Shown here one piece after another: positions 48,759 to 58,054 of a stretch of DNA of 64,000 nucleotides (the first letter of the stretch is position 1; every line of letters begins with the position of its first letter). The DNA lies in contig NZ_CP117768.1 of the NCBI RefSeq assembly GCF_028623165.1, positions 2,480,001 through 2,544,000 on the forward strand, read 5' to 3'. The notes below the pieces were generated by a model. That model was not told the DNA's origin and did no database searches. It saw nothing but the letters and a program-made list of their open reading frames with translations. Source of the stretch: Nostoc sp. UHCC 0926. Its GTDB lineage: Bacteria > Cyanobacteriota > Cyanobacteriia > Cyanobacteriales > Nostocaceae. The position numbers and the translations under genes are program-made.

Positions 48759-49081
48759 CACTGACGCCTACTTTTAGAATTCTTGACTAGCGTGTCGGAA
48801 CTGTTAATAATTGTGACACACACCCTTTAGGATAAAATAACCCACCCAAGGGTGATTGGGTGGGGTGTTAAGCATGGTTTTAGATTTCGTCACTGGTCAT
48901 TGGTCATTTGTCATTGGTCATTAGCGCTCTTTTATTACTCTCATTAGAGAATATTTAAAACATTGTTTGTCCGTGCTTGGTTCCAAACAAGGAGTTTTTG
49001 GCAATGCTTATCAAGCGAGGCTTTAAAAAAGATTCAAGGTCAGCATCTTATTTTTCTCTCTTTAGAGACATAAAAAAGCGT
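48759..49081. other. ndhF: Intergenic region upstream of ndhF
   Basis: It contains a CCCACCCA/TGGGTGGG hairpin (48841-48864), short GGTCATT direct repeats (about 48895-48923), and AT-rich DNA. The ndhF promoter should lie here; LysR-type T-N11-A sites are too common to single out one. Confidence 0.4.
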
Positions 49082-49220
49082 TAGTCCAATGACGCCACTT
49101 GCTTCTCCCTACAGCCCTTCCCTAACGGGACGCCTTGCAGCCTCTCCCAATGTGAGAAGGGGAGACGCTCTTGCTAGCAAGATCCCCCATAGGAGTACAA
49201 CCGGGGGAACCCCAGCAACG
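49082..49220 (+). repeat. Dispersed repeat copy
   Basis: A shorter relative of the repeats at 16460-16690 (reverse) and 26806-26985. Shared blocks are GCCACTTGCTTCTCCCTA, CAATGTGAGAAGGGGAG and CGCAGTGGCTCCCC. It directly precedes a tandem heptamer array. Confidence 0.55.
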
Positions 49221-49230
49221 CAGTGGCTCC

Positions 49231-49300
49231 CCAATGCCCAATGCCCAATGCCCAATGCCCAATGCCCAATGCCCAATGCCCAATGCCCAATGCCCAATGC
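49231..49300. repeat. Tandem heptamer array (CCAATGC x10)
   Basis: Ten exact tandem copies of CCAATGC (7-base period), followed by degenerate CCCATCCCCAATG. It corresponds to the short tandemly repeated repetitive (STRR) sequences known in heterocystous cyanobacteria. It lies 18 bases beyond the 3' end of the thioredoxin gene. Confidence 0.9.
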
Positions 49301-49317
49301 CCCATCCCCAATGTCAA

Positions 49318-49704
49318 TCAAGCAGACCGATACTCTAAGTCAGCTGTTTTTGGACTTTTGTAGATTTTTGGGCAACTGCTGTAGCTAGCTTTAATGTCTT
49401 CTAAAGCTAGACGTAAATCTTCTCTGCCGCGAAAGCTTTCCAAGCGATGCCGAACAGTGCCATTTTCAATCAATAGTAAGGTTGGTAGTGACTTTAGCCT
49501 ATAAGTAGTAGACAATTTAAAATTTTGATCGGCATTAATCCCAACTAATTTAATTTCTTCCCCACATTGGGCTTGAAATTGCAACAATAGCGGGTGAATT
49601 ATCCGACACAAGCCACACCAAGGTGCTTCAAAGTTAACTAAAACAGGAATAGGAGATTCTAAAACTTCTTGAGTAAATGTCCGCTCACTAACCGACAATA
49701 CCAT
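49318..49704 (-). CDS. Thioredoxin-family protein with WCGLC active site
   Basis: A 128-residue thioredoxin. The active site reads [20 protein letters not shown] instead of the usual CGPC, and the cis-Pro loop is SLPTLLLI. This is the cyanobacterial TrxC-like class as remembered. The altered dipeptide should change the redox potential. AGAGGCG lies upstream of the ATG. An extra C-terminal tail of about 20 residues ([21 protein letters not shown]) is unusual and may be extension into repeat-derived DNA. Transcribed towards ndhF, 560 bases away. Confidence 0.85.
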   Translation of the reverse strand: MVLSVSERTFTQEVLESPIPVLVNFEAPWCGLCRIIHPLLLQFQAQCGEEIKLVGINADQNFKLSTTYRLKSLPTLLLIENGTVRHRLESFRGREDLRLALEDIKASYSSCPKIYKSPKTADLEYRSA

Positions 49705-50164
49705 GACGCCTCTTGGATTATAAGGTTTTTATATCAAACTACCTATCAGCACTGAAGTAAAGGATTGGTAAGTCGTTAACTGCCGATAGATGCTTTCAGG
49801 AACCAAATCTCAGGACACAGAATAATTAGACAAAAATTGAGCGCGTTGATGTGTCTCTGACAAAAAACCAGCGCGACTCTCACGGTGGCTTTTTTGGATG
49901 TTAGACTCCTGATTGCCGTCTCCACCTGTGAATTTGACTGAATTGCCATTTATTCCCAAGGAAAAGCAACTGACCAACAACTACCAATATAAAATCTCAA
50001 ACTGACTGAACGCACCTCCACTCAATAGCTGATTGAACTGATCGTACATTGATTCGGGGCAATTGATAAGGTGAAATCCCCATCTAATTTTGGATTTTAT
50101 GCTGATACTGGGGATCGCATGAACTACCTACATTTGGGCAAGCGGTAAGTGTAGGTTTCCCAAT
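49705..50164. other. Intergenic region, 460 bases
   Basis: No gene supported. AT-rich DNA between thioredoxin and the dead transposon gene; it may include the lost 3' end of the tnpB-bearing element, as nothing matches the RuvC tail. Confidence 0.4.
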
Positions 50165-50882
50165 TCATTGGCAAACTATCTTGCGGGATATCTTGTGTAG
50201 AAAATCTTCTTGAACTCTAGATATTTTTGAGTAAGCTTTAGCCAGAGCTAGTTTAGCTTTACGTCGTTTGTTAGTAGTCTTATCCTTTTTTCGGGATAGC
50301 TTTCGCTGTTTACGCTTTAAGTTTCATTCGTATTTTTATCAGGTGTTTTGGATTCTGATATTTTGACCCGTCAGGAGTGACGGCAAAATCAATCAATCCA
50401 AGGTCAATGCCAATCACCTTCCCTTCTGGAGCCAGTGCGTTGCGTATTTTACCTTCATTGTAGTAACTGGCGTTGCTAGATGGTATCTTTTCAGCTTCAT
50501 CGTCAATTAATAAAGATGCATAATATCTACCATCAGACATCTGAGAAATAGTTACAGTTCTCAATTTACCAACAAGGTCATGGTGAATCTTCGCTTTTAC
50601 CACTCCCAGTTTTCTAGGAAATTTCATCTTTGAGTTAGAGATGATTTTGACGTTAGTTGGATATTGAAGAAACTGTCTACCGTGCCTAGTTTTAAAGGCT
50701 GGGTATTTAGTCAGACCATCAAAGAAGTTGATAAAAGCTTGAGACAGATTTAAACAGGATTGCTGCAAACATTAGGAATAACATTGTTTGAGCCATTTAT
50801 ACTCAACTTTCCAAACTATAATCTGTTTCTTCATGTCGTAAGCTGACAAGCCCTTACCCGCCTTTTTGTAAGTCTGAGACAT
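50165..50882 (-). pseudogene. tnpB: IS200/IS605-type TnpB (OrfB) pseudogene
   Basis: Pieces of one TnpB in consecutive frames. MSQTYKKAGKGLSAYDMKKQ... (start at 50882) reaches a TAA after KQCYS, resumes as CLQQSCLNLSQAFINFFDGL through IGIDLGLIDFAVTPDG (first RuvC Asp) to KLKA and a stop at 50310, then continues in another frame as KRKQRKLSRKKDKTTNKRR...VQEDFLHKISRK to 50165. So there is an in-frame stop and a frameshift. The second catalytic Glu region and the C-terminal zinc finger are missing. No tnpA and no clear element ends were found. It is inactive. Confidence 0.88.
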
Positions 50883-51109
50883 TACACATAGAGACTGATT
50901 TCAAACCCAGCTAACACAGCTATAGGCTTGTACCAAATGAGCTTGCTAGGCTGTTGTTAGGTAAAGTCTAACTTTTGACTGCTCTCAACATGAATTGACC
51001 TTATAACGCTTGAGTCACCATGATAATATCTCTTCTGCCAACAATCAAGACATTTGTTCGTCTCCTCATCCACCTCCTTGATTATGGAGAGCTACGCTTG
51101 TTGATTCAT

Positions 51110-51400
51110 TCGGGGGGTGGTAATCGTCTTAGGCGCATTAAATGGAGCAGTGCGGTGAGCCAGACGCTAACAGGGGGTTTTCCCGACTTGTTCGCTCTTA
51201 GCGTTCCCGCAGGGTAGCAACTGACGTTAGTGCAGCTAAGGCGAGTCAGACGCTACGCATAGTCGCCTTAGCTGCGCTACCCTTGCGTCATCAGCATCAC
51301 CCGTAAGGGTCTTGGAGGAAACCCCATGAGCGACTACCGTCTCATCGCCTCCCTTTCCTGCGGAACGCTACCGCGAACGGGTAGGCGAGAGGCTTCTGCT
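51110..51400. repeat. GC-rich dispersed repeat cluster
   Basis: The spacer holds nested inverted repeats, for example GTGAGCCAGACGCTA and GGCGAGTCAGACGCTACGC, AGCGTTCCCGCAGGG, CGCAGGGTAGC, and GGCGAGAGGCTTCTGC near the NnrU stop. They are of the same type as 3005-3090. No genuine ORF is present. Confidence 0.5.
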
Positions 51401-51407
51401 CTTTAAG

Positions 51408-52130
51408 CTAAATTTCCCATTTGATCCTACTAGTTGCTTCCAGCAACAGAGGGTGCGACCACCAAAGCAAAACTATAAAAATAGTGACTCCCAAATAGGC
51501 AGGGCGGATAAATTCCTGCCATTTGATAGATTGACGACCGTCAATAATTGCTTTGAAAGGAATAATTGAAGTCCGTTGTTTGGCAATTTCAAAGGATTCC
51601 CCATAGCGATGCAAGAGACGGCGATCCCCGTGCCAAACCCCAAACAAGTGATGTAACACCAATCCAATGGAAGTCACAAGGGTAAAGGTAGTACCTAGCC
51701 ACAGAGTATGGGCAACACACCAAATTATTTGTCCTACCATTTGAGGATGACGGGTAATCCGAATAATTCCTGTTTCGTAGAGATGAACTTGGGGCTTTTG
51801 AATGGCAGCTACTTCTAGTAGATTAAAGGTAGCAGGATATAAAAACAAGAACGAGATCGCTGACAGCAGCCAAACAAATTCTCGCACTCCTAGCACTCCT
51901 TGTACCTGCCAAAGTTGCAAACCATCATAGCGGTGCCTAAAAAAGTAAATAATTAATATCACAGCTAACGTTAAGCTGACTAATGCAAAGAGAATGCGAT
52001 AAAGCCTTGGCCCAATGTATTTTTCTGCCCAAGGGCGCAAAGCAGCGCCTCCACTATGAGCGATCGCAAAAACTATTTGTAACCCCAGTATGACAAAATG
52101 ACTAGGTGTCAACCAAGAAATCAGCAGCAT
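51408..52130 (-). CDS. NnrU family membrane protein
   Basis: A 240-residue protein with about six helices and NnrU/isoprenylcysteine-methyltransferase-like features: LQIVFAIAHSGGAALRPWAEKYIGPRLYR, LYETGIIRITRHPQMVGQIIWCVAHTLWLG, HHLFGVWHGDRRLLHRYGESFE. The RHPQ motif and the RxxxE tail mirror the cofactor part of membrane methyltransferases. NnrU is linked to nitrite/NO metabolism in denitrifiers; its cyanobacterial role is unknown. It is divergent from rbcR, sharing a 212-base spacer. Confidence 0.85.
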   Translation of the reverse strand: MLLISWLTPSHFVILGLQIVFAIAHSGGAALRPWAEKYIGPRLYRILFALVSLTLAVILIIYFFRHRYDGLQLWQVQGVLGVREFVWLLSAISFLFLYPATFNLLEVAAIQKPQVHLYETGIIRITRHPQMVGQIIWCVAHTLWLGTTFTLVTSIGLVLHHLFGVWHGDRRLLHRYGESFEIAKQRTSIIPFKAIIDGRQSIKWQEFIRPAYLGVTIFIVLLWWSHPLLLEATSRIKWEI

Positions 52131-52342
52131 ATAGACGGGTGAAGTAATTTAAAGAAAATTGAATTCAGTACAACCAATACCACAAAGTGTTCAAAAGGGA
52201 ACTTTAGTCAAGATGTTGTGCTACTGTCTTTTTCAAATCAAGCCTTCAAGTTTAATATGCAACAAATCATGCCGAGCTGATTGCTGCCAAACCTGATTTA
52301 TTGTGTGCATCCGCTCCTTTCAAAGTTTGTGGGTTGAGCCTT

Positions 52343-53356
52343 ATGTCTGACCTTCCTTTCACTTTAGATCAGTTACGTATTTTAATAGCGATCGCCCAAG
52401 AAGGAAGCTTCAAGCGCGCCGCTGATAGTCTTTACGTCTCCCAACCTGCCGTCAGCTTGCAAGTCCAAAATCTCGAACGACAGCTGGATGTCCCCTTATT
52501 TGACCGTGGCGGACGACGCGCCCAATTAACCGAAGCAGGGCATCTACTCCTTAGTTACGGTGAAAAAATCCTCAGCCTGTGTCAGGAAACCTGCCGCGCG
52601 ATCGAGGATTTACAAAATCTCCAAGGCGGTACTTTGATTGTCGGTGCTTCTCAAACCACCGGCACTTATCTTTTGCCCAAAATGATTGGGATGTTCCGAC
52701 ACAAATATCCAGATGTGGCAGTGCAATTACACGTCCACTCCACCAGGCGAACTGCTTGGAGTGTCGCTAACGGACAAGTTGATTTGGCAATTATCGGCGG
52801 TGAAATTCCGGGTGAACTATCAGAATCTTTAGAAGTTCTTCCTTACGCTGAAGACGAACTAGCGCTGATTCTACCTGTCTTTCATCCCTTAGCCAAACTT
52901 GAAAAAATCCAAAAAGAAGACCTATACAAATTACAATTCATTGCCCTAGATTCCCAATCGACTATCCGCAAAGTAATTGACCAAGTGCTAGGACGCTGTG
53001 AGATTGATACAAGACGTTTTAAAGTTGAAATGGAACTAAATTCCATTGAAGCAATTAAAAATGCTGTGCAATCTGGTTTGGGGGCTGCCTTTGTTTCAAC
53101 TAGCGCGATCGCTAAAGAGTTACAAATGGGTGTTCTGCACTGTGCCAACATTGAAGGCGTCGTCGTCAAACGGACACTGTGGCTGATTTTTAATCCCAAT
53201 CGCTATAGATCCAAGGCCGCAGAAGCTTTTAGTCGGGAAATTTTGCCCCAGTTTGCTAATCCTGGATGGAATCAAGATGTGTTAACATTCCCACAAAAAA
53301 ACATAGTGGTAACTACATTAGATATAGCGACGCCCACCTCCGGCGGCGAAGACTAA
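52343..53356 (+). CDS. rbcR: LysR-family transcriptional regulator, RbcR-like
   Basis: A 337-residue LysR regulator. An N-terminal winged helix-turn-helix ([40 protein letters not shown]) is followed by the effector domain ([45 protein letters not shown]). Sequence and position next to NDH-1 genes match cyanobacterial RbcR, which activates Rubisco genes; CmpR/NdhR relatives respond to carbon metabolites. The start [10 protein letters not shown] at 52343 is preferred over an upstream frame extension, as it matches family starts. Confidence 0.82.
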   Translation: MSDLPFTLDQLRILIAIAQEGSFKRAADSLYVSQPAVSLQVQNLERQLDVPLFDRGGRRAQLTEAGHLLLSYGEKILSLCQETCRAIEDLQNLQGGTLIVGASQTTGTYLLPKMIGMFRHKYPDVAVQLHVHSTRRTAWSVANGQVDLAIIGGEIPGELSESLEVLPYAEDELALILPVFHPLAKLEKIQKEDLYKLQFIALDSQSTIRKVIDQVLGRCEIDTRRFKVEMELNSIEAIKNAVQSGLGAAFVSTSAIAKELQMGVLHCANIEGVVVKRTLWLIFNPNRYRSKAAEAFSREILPQFANPGWNQDVLTFPQKNIVVTTLDIATPTSGGED

Positions 53357-53793
53357 AATCTGGTGATTAGTCTTTGAAGTTCTGTACCCTTGTTTTGAGG
53401 TCGCCGCTGCGCGTAGCTTGGCTTTTGAGTAGGGTTCCGGGAATAGTAACCAGACCCTCTCTACCAGACACGCTCTCTACGCGGACTCGTTGGCAGAGCC
53501 TCTGGTAGAGTTGAGGCTGTGCTATCGCCGTCAGCCGGCGCTCATACTTCTTTTTTGTCATTTGTTCTTTGTTTTTTTGTAAATGATTAATGACCAAATA
53601 ATTCGTAATCCCCTACGGTAAGGCTGCGCTTAGGTAATTCGTAATTATTACCTCATAGCTGTTCGCGCAGCGTACTATAGCAAGCTAGGGGTTTGACATC
53701 AGGAAAAAAGTTTCCTGTTCTTCATAAAAAAATTTAGTTGCTCTGTAACCTGAATGAATTACGAATTATTTTGACTAATGACTAATCACGAAA
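53357..53793. other. Intergenic region with palindromic repeat at 53459-53510
   Basis: No gene. CTCTACCAGA (53459-53468) pairs with TCTGGTAGAG (53501-53510); between them lie GCTCTCTACGCGGACTCGTTGGCAGAGCC-type sequences much like the loop of the 12482 palindromes. The rest is AT-rich with ATTACGAATT short repeats, inverted at about 53630 and 53758. Confidence 0.55.
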
Positions 53794-55194
53794 ATGGAAG
53801 TTTACTGTACTCGTCCACGTTGCCCACGCCCACAAAACTATTTTACCGATTTAGATGATATTACGACGCTGAAAACAACGCAGCAAAAATACTGTACTAC
53901 CTGTGGGATGCCACTGCTGCTAGATGGTCGATATGTGACAATTAAGCTGCTGGGAAGAGGGGGGTTTGGAGCAGCGTTTTTGGCACGCGATCGCCGAATT
54001 CCAGGAATGCGTCAATGCGTAGTTAAGCAGTTTCAACCAGCGGGTAATTTAACTTTAAATCAACTGCAACAAGCACAGATAATGTTTGAGAGAGAGGCAG
54101 AAGTTTTAGCACAGCTTGGTAACGATCACGAGCAAATTCCTGACTTGTTTGCCTTCTTTCCAGTGATAGTTAATAGTTTGCAGCCAGGACAGCAAGACCA
54201 GTTTTTTTACTTGGTACAAGAATATATTGATGGGCAAAACCTAGAGGAAGAATTAGTTCAACAAGGTAAATTTTCTGAACAGCAAGTGTTGGAGGTGCTG
54301 CAAGAAATCCTCAAGGTGCTAAAGTTTGTCCATCATAGAGGCATTATCCACAGAGATATTAAACCGTCTAACATCATGCGCCGTCGTGATGGTAAACTTT
54401 TTCTCCTAGATTTTGGCGCAGTAAAGCTTGTGACAAACGCTGCATCTGGTTCTGCTGCTTCTTCCACGGGAATTTATTCTATGGGATTTGCACCACCTGA
54501 GCAGATGGCTGGAGGTCAAGTATTTCCATCTACAGATTTATACGCCTTAGCTATAACTCTTATTACTTTGTTGACAAATCAGGAAGCAATTCAACTATTT
54601 GATGCCTATACCAACCAGTGGAAATGGCGATCGCAAGTGACTATCAACCCTCGCCTTGCTGATATTTTAGACAAAATGCTGCTACCTGCTGCTAATCAGC
54701 GCTTCCAATCAGCCCAGGAGGTTTTAGATGCACTTAGCTCACAGCCTCTAGCCCCGACACAACTTAATTCGCCTTCTGTAACACTCCCAGCACAACCACC
54801 TAAAAGTTCCAGTCCCGTCGTCCCCCGGCGTCCACCAACTCAACCAGCGTTTTCTACAGTGGAATTATTGGGTGGGGCGGCATTTAGTGGATTTGAGGGG
54901 GCATTGATCGCGATCGCCCTCTCCAGTCTAGTAAAATTACCAATAGCTACTTTCAGTGTTGCATCTGTAATTTTGGGGATACTGATATTTGCCCAAACCA
55001 GGCGGTGGATTGAAAAGTTCGATTTATTAATTATTCCGACAATTACTTTTGCGATTATTTTTTTTCTCCCCTTTTTACAAGGGGGTCTTGGCATTCAAAC
55101 AGTAGTTTTTTTATCAGTTGCAGCAGGCTTAGTAGCCATTTCACTAACAGCCGTATTTCGACTTATTTATAAATTATTATCTTTGTTACTTTAA
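53794..55194 (+). CDS. Membrane-anchored serine/threonine protein kinase with zinc-ribbon N-terminus
   Basis: A 466-residue Hanks-type kinase. A Cys-rich start (C5, C10 and CTTC near residues 38-41) forms a zinc-ribbon-like domain. The kinase (~45-310) has the Gly loop GRGGFGAAF, VVKQF (Lys), HRDIKPSNIM (near 186) and DFGAVK (near 207); all catalytic residues are present. After a Pro/Ser-rich linker (~315-350) there are about four hydrophobic helices to the C-terminus. Unlike PknB-type kinases, the membrane part is C-terminal and has no sensor domain. Three solute-binding-protein genes follow on the same strand, the first only 26 bases away. Confidence 0.88.
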   Translation: MEVYCTRPRCPRPQNYFTDLDDITTLKTTQQKYCTTCGMPLLLDGRYVTIKLLGRGGFGAAFLARDRRIPGMRQCVVKQFQPAGNLTLNQLQQAQIMFEREAEVLAQLGNDHEQIPDLFAFFPVIVNSLQPGQQDQFFYLVQEYIDGQNLEEELVQQGKFSEQQVLEVLQEILKVLKFVHHRGIIHRDIKPSNIMRRRDGKLFLLDFGAVKLVTNAASGSAASSTGIYSMGFAPPEQMAGGQVFPSTDLYALAITLITLLTNQEAIQLFDAYTNQWKWRSQVTINPRLADILDKMLLPAANQRFQSAQEVLDALSSQPLAPTQLNSPSVTLPAQPPKSSSPVVPRRPPTQPAFSTVELLGGAAFSGFEGALIAIALSSLVKLPIATFSVASVILGILIFAQTRRWIEKFDLLIIPTITFAIIFFLPFLQGGLGIQTVVFLSVAAGLVAISLTAVFRLIYKLLSLLL

Positions 55195-55220
55195 AAAACT
55201 TCTGGTGTTAACAGCCACCT

Positions 55221-56297
55221 ATGTCTCAGAAAAACGAAACACTTAGCCTTTTCTTAGCCGTAGTCATTACCATTGGCTTAATCTTTGGTGGCTTATGGTT
55301 TTTTATGGCACGATGGGCGCAATTAAATAAACATGTTGCTAACCAGTCGGAGAATAACAATCCCAGAGATGCCATTTCTGTTCCTAAGCCTATAGAGACT
55401 AGCAAGACAAGTAATACCATCAGCAAATGTGACGTGCCAAATCTCCCAGAGGGGACATTCAACTATGGTGGTAGCACAACCTGGGCACCTATTCGTAAAG
55501 ACGTAGACTCCGTACTCCAAAGCCAATGCTCTCAGTTTATTTTACGCTATACTCAACCTCCGTCAGGTGAATCAGGATCTGGAACTGGCATTCGGATGTT
55601 GATAGACAATCAACTAGCTTTTTCTCAATCTTCTCGCTCGGTTAAGGCTGAAGAAAATACAGAAGCTAAACAAAAAGGATTTAGTTTCAAAGAAATTCCA
55701 GTGGCGATTGATGGAATTGCGATCGCAGTTAACCTCAATCTCAACATTCCTGGTTTAACTGTCGCCCAACTCAAAGACATCTACACGGGCAAGATTACTA
55801 ATTGGCAACAGGTGGGCGGGCCAAATTTACCAATTACAGTTTATTCTCGTAGCAAAGAAGCTGGGGGTACAGTGGAATTCTTTGTCGAAAATATTCTAAA
55901 TAAAGAGAATTTTGGTACCAACGTTAGTTATATTGGCACAACTACCGAAGCAGTACGAAAAGTAGCTGCAAATCCTGGCGGAATTTACTATGCTTCTGCC
56001 CCAGAGGTTGTACCCCAGTGTATGATAAAATCCCTGCCACTAGGGCGCACAAGCGGTCAATTTGTGCCTCCCTACCAAGAACCCTTTGTACCTCTGTCTG
56101 AATGTCCCACTAAGCGTAATCAGTTGAATACTCAGGCGTTTCGTAGCGGTGACTATGCAATTACCCGCAATTTATTTGTAATTGTTAAACAGAATAGTCA
56201 AACAGATCAGCAAGCTGGTGAAGCTTATGCAAATTGGCTGCTGACACCTCAGGGTCAAGAACTGATCCAAAAGGCTGGATTTGTCAGAATTAAATGA
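55221..56297 (+). CDS. PstS-like phosphate-binding family protein, membrane-anchored
   Basis: A 358-residue protein with a single N-terminal anchor starting MSQKNETLSLFLAVV (no lipobox, no cleavage site evident) and a periplasmic PstS-like fold: FNYGGSTTWAPIRKDVDSVL, GSGTGIRMLIDNQLAFSQSSR, VAIDGIAIAVNLNLNIPGLT, LKDIYTGKITNWQQVGGPN, VYYASAPEV-like stretch and LLTPQGQELIQKAGF. The phosphate-binding GSGTG loop is present. No ABC transporter genes follow. It is 26 bases behind the kinase gene, so probably co-transcribed. Confidence 0.85.
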   Translation: MSQKNETLSLFLAVVITIGLIFGGLWFFMARWAQLNKHVANQSENNNPRDAISVPKPIETSKTSNTISKCDVPNLPEGTFNYGGSTTWAPIRKDVDSVLQSQCSQFILRYTQPPSGESGSGTGIRMLIDNQLAFSQSSRSVKAEENTEAKQKGFSFKEIPVAIDGIAIAVNLNLNIPGLTVAQLKDIYTGKITNWQQVGGPNLPITVYSRSKEAGGTVEFFVENILNKENFGTNVSYIGTTTEAVRKVAANPGGIYYASAPEVVPQCMIKSLPLGRTSGQFVPPYQEPFVPLSECPTKRNQLNTQAFRSGDYAITRNLFVIVKQNSQTDQQAGEAYANWLLTPQGQELIQKAGFVRIK

Positions 56298-56362
56298 TCA
56301 AAGCGGTTAGATTTAGCAAAATAATCAAATAATAAACATTTTTATTTTATTCAAATTTGTTT

Positions 56363-57760
56363 ATGTCACAAAAGAATGAAACCACAATTTTAGCCTTGGC
56401 TCTGTTGCTGACAGTTGGAATAGTTGGCGGTGGTGCGTGGTGGTTTACTAATGGCTCTGGGTTCAAAATTGGTAATACCATCATTTCAAATCAAGAAATA
56501 GGCAGCAATCCATCCCTAGAAAACCGGATTAGTTTTGGGGAAAAAACTTTGACTCCAGGTGACATTTCTCCTGCAAAAAAAGAAGGAGTACAGGCGATCG
56601 CTGCTAAAAGTTATGATAAAGCGATCGCTAATTTCACAGCTGCCCTCAAATCCAACCGTAACGATCCAGAAGCATTAATCTTTCTTAACAATGCCCGGAT
56701 TGGTTCCAAGAGCTACACCATTGTGGCTTCTGTACCATTCGGCACTGACCCCAATATTTCTTTAGAAATTTTACGTGGGATAGCCCAAGCCCAAAATCAA
56801 ATTAATACCTCTGGGGGAGTCAAGGGAGTGCCGTTGAGGGTAGGGATAGCTAATGACGACGACAAGCCAGAAATATCGAAGCAAATAGCTTCCAGCCTAG
56901 TCAGCAATTCAGAAGTATTAGGTGTAGTTGGGCCTAATACTAGCGATTCCACCTTAGCAGCAGGTACTATTTATAATTCTGGACAACTTGTAGCAATTTC
57001 CCCTACCAGCACATCTGTAAAAATTTCTAACTTTAGCCGCTACGTTTTTCGCACGGTTCCCAGTGATTTTATGGCTGCTAGAAGTTTAGCTAACTACATG
57101 GTGAAAAGGTTGCAGAAAAAAAATGCAGTGGTTTTCTTTAATTCTCAAAGTAACTATAGCCAGTCTTTAAAGTCTGAGTTTGTTTCATCTGTTTCCCTAG
57201 AGGGTGGACAAGTATCCAGCGAATTTGACTTATCCAAGGTGGATTTTAGCGCGGCTAAAAGCCTAGAACAAGCAACTAAGCAAGGTGCAGAAGTGTTGAT
57301 GTTAGCAGCTAACACTGAAACTCTGGATAAAGCGTTACAAGTAGTTGAGATTAACCAGAAACGGTTAATTCTGCTGGGAGGAGATGATGTTTACACCGTC
57401 AAAACTTTAGAAATTGGCAGAGAACAAGCTGCGGGGATGGTACTGGCAGTTCCCTGGCATATTGATAGCGATCCTAAGTCAGATTTTCCCCAGAAATCTC
57501 GGCAGTTATGGGGCGGTGATGTGAGTTGGCGAAGCGCCCTCAGTTATGATGCCACTGTAGCTCTGATTGAGGCATTAAAACGCAATCCCACACGATCAGG
57601 AGTCCAACAAGCACTCTTCTCCTCTGACTTTTCTGCCACTGGCGCTTCTGGTACAATTCGGTTTTTAGCATCAGGCGATCGCAATGCGCCAGTCCAACTT
57701 GTAAAAATTGTTCCTGGTTCTCGCTCTAACACTGGTTATGACTTTGAACCGGTGCGATAA
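56363..57760 (+). CDS. Branched-chain amino acid-type substrate-binding protein with TPR-like segment, membrane-anchored
   Basis: A 465-residue protein. The N-terminus MSQKNETTILALALLLTVGIVGGGAWWF is the same anchor type as in the flanking genes. A short TPR-like helical pair (~80-115: KSYDKAIANFTAALKSNRNDPEA) is followed by a type I periplasmic-binding fold of LivK/Peripla_BP_6 type (~120-460: IVASVPFGTDPNISLEILRGIAQAQNQIN, VLGVVGPNTSDSTLAAG, RLILLGGDD). The ligand is unknown. Separated by 65 bases from the preceding PstS-like gene. Confidence 0.85.
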   Translation: MSQKNETTILALALLLTVGIVGGGAWWFTNGSGFKIGNTIISNQEIGSNPSLENRISFGEKTLTPGDISPAKKEGVQAIAAKSYDKAIANFTAALKSNRNDPEALIFLNNARIGSKSYTIVASVPFGTDPNISLEILRGIAQAQNQINTSGGVKGVPLRVGIANDDDKPEISKQIASSLVSNSEVLGVVGPNTSDSTLAAGTIYNSGQLVAISPTSTSVKISNFSRYVFRTVPSDFMAARSLANYMVKRLQKKNAVVFFNSQSNYSQSLKSEFVSSVSLEGGQVSSEFDLSKVDFSAAKSLEQATKQGAEVLMLAANTETLDKALQVVEINQKRLILLGGDDVYTVKTLEIGREQAAGMVLAVPWHIDSDPKSDFPQKSRQLWGGDVSWRSALSYDATVALIEALKRNPTRSGVQQALFSSDFSATGASGTIRFLASGDRNAPVQLVKIVPGSRSNTGYDFEPVR

Positions 57761-58054
57761 GCAGCAAGAAAAAATTAAAAATTAACCAATAGTTAACCTA
57801 AAAAAGCTCTCATCTTGAGAGATTGAGCTTTACGGGAAAAATTGTAGTGTCAACTAGCAATTTTTCCTCACCAGCAATTAAGCCTTGTAGAGAAGTAATA
57901 AATAATTCAAATAAAATACTTAGAACCTTAAAGTAGTCAGAAGTTAGGATTTATCATAATTCGTTAACAAAATGCCTGTCCTCCCAATACAATCTCAAGT
58001 AGCAAGCACGTATCAAGTCAAGCACTTATATTGAATGGACGCGGGTAATTTAGT

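Noticed and set aside
53367..53597. 76-residue minus-strand frame
   Set aside because: Repeat-derived, overlapping the 53459-53510 palindrome.
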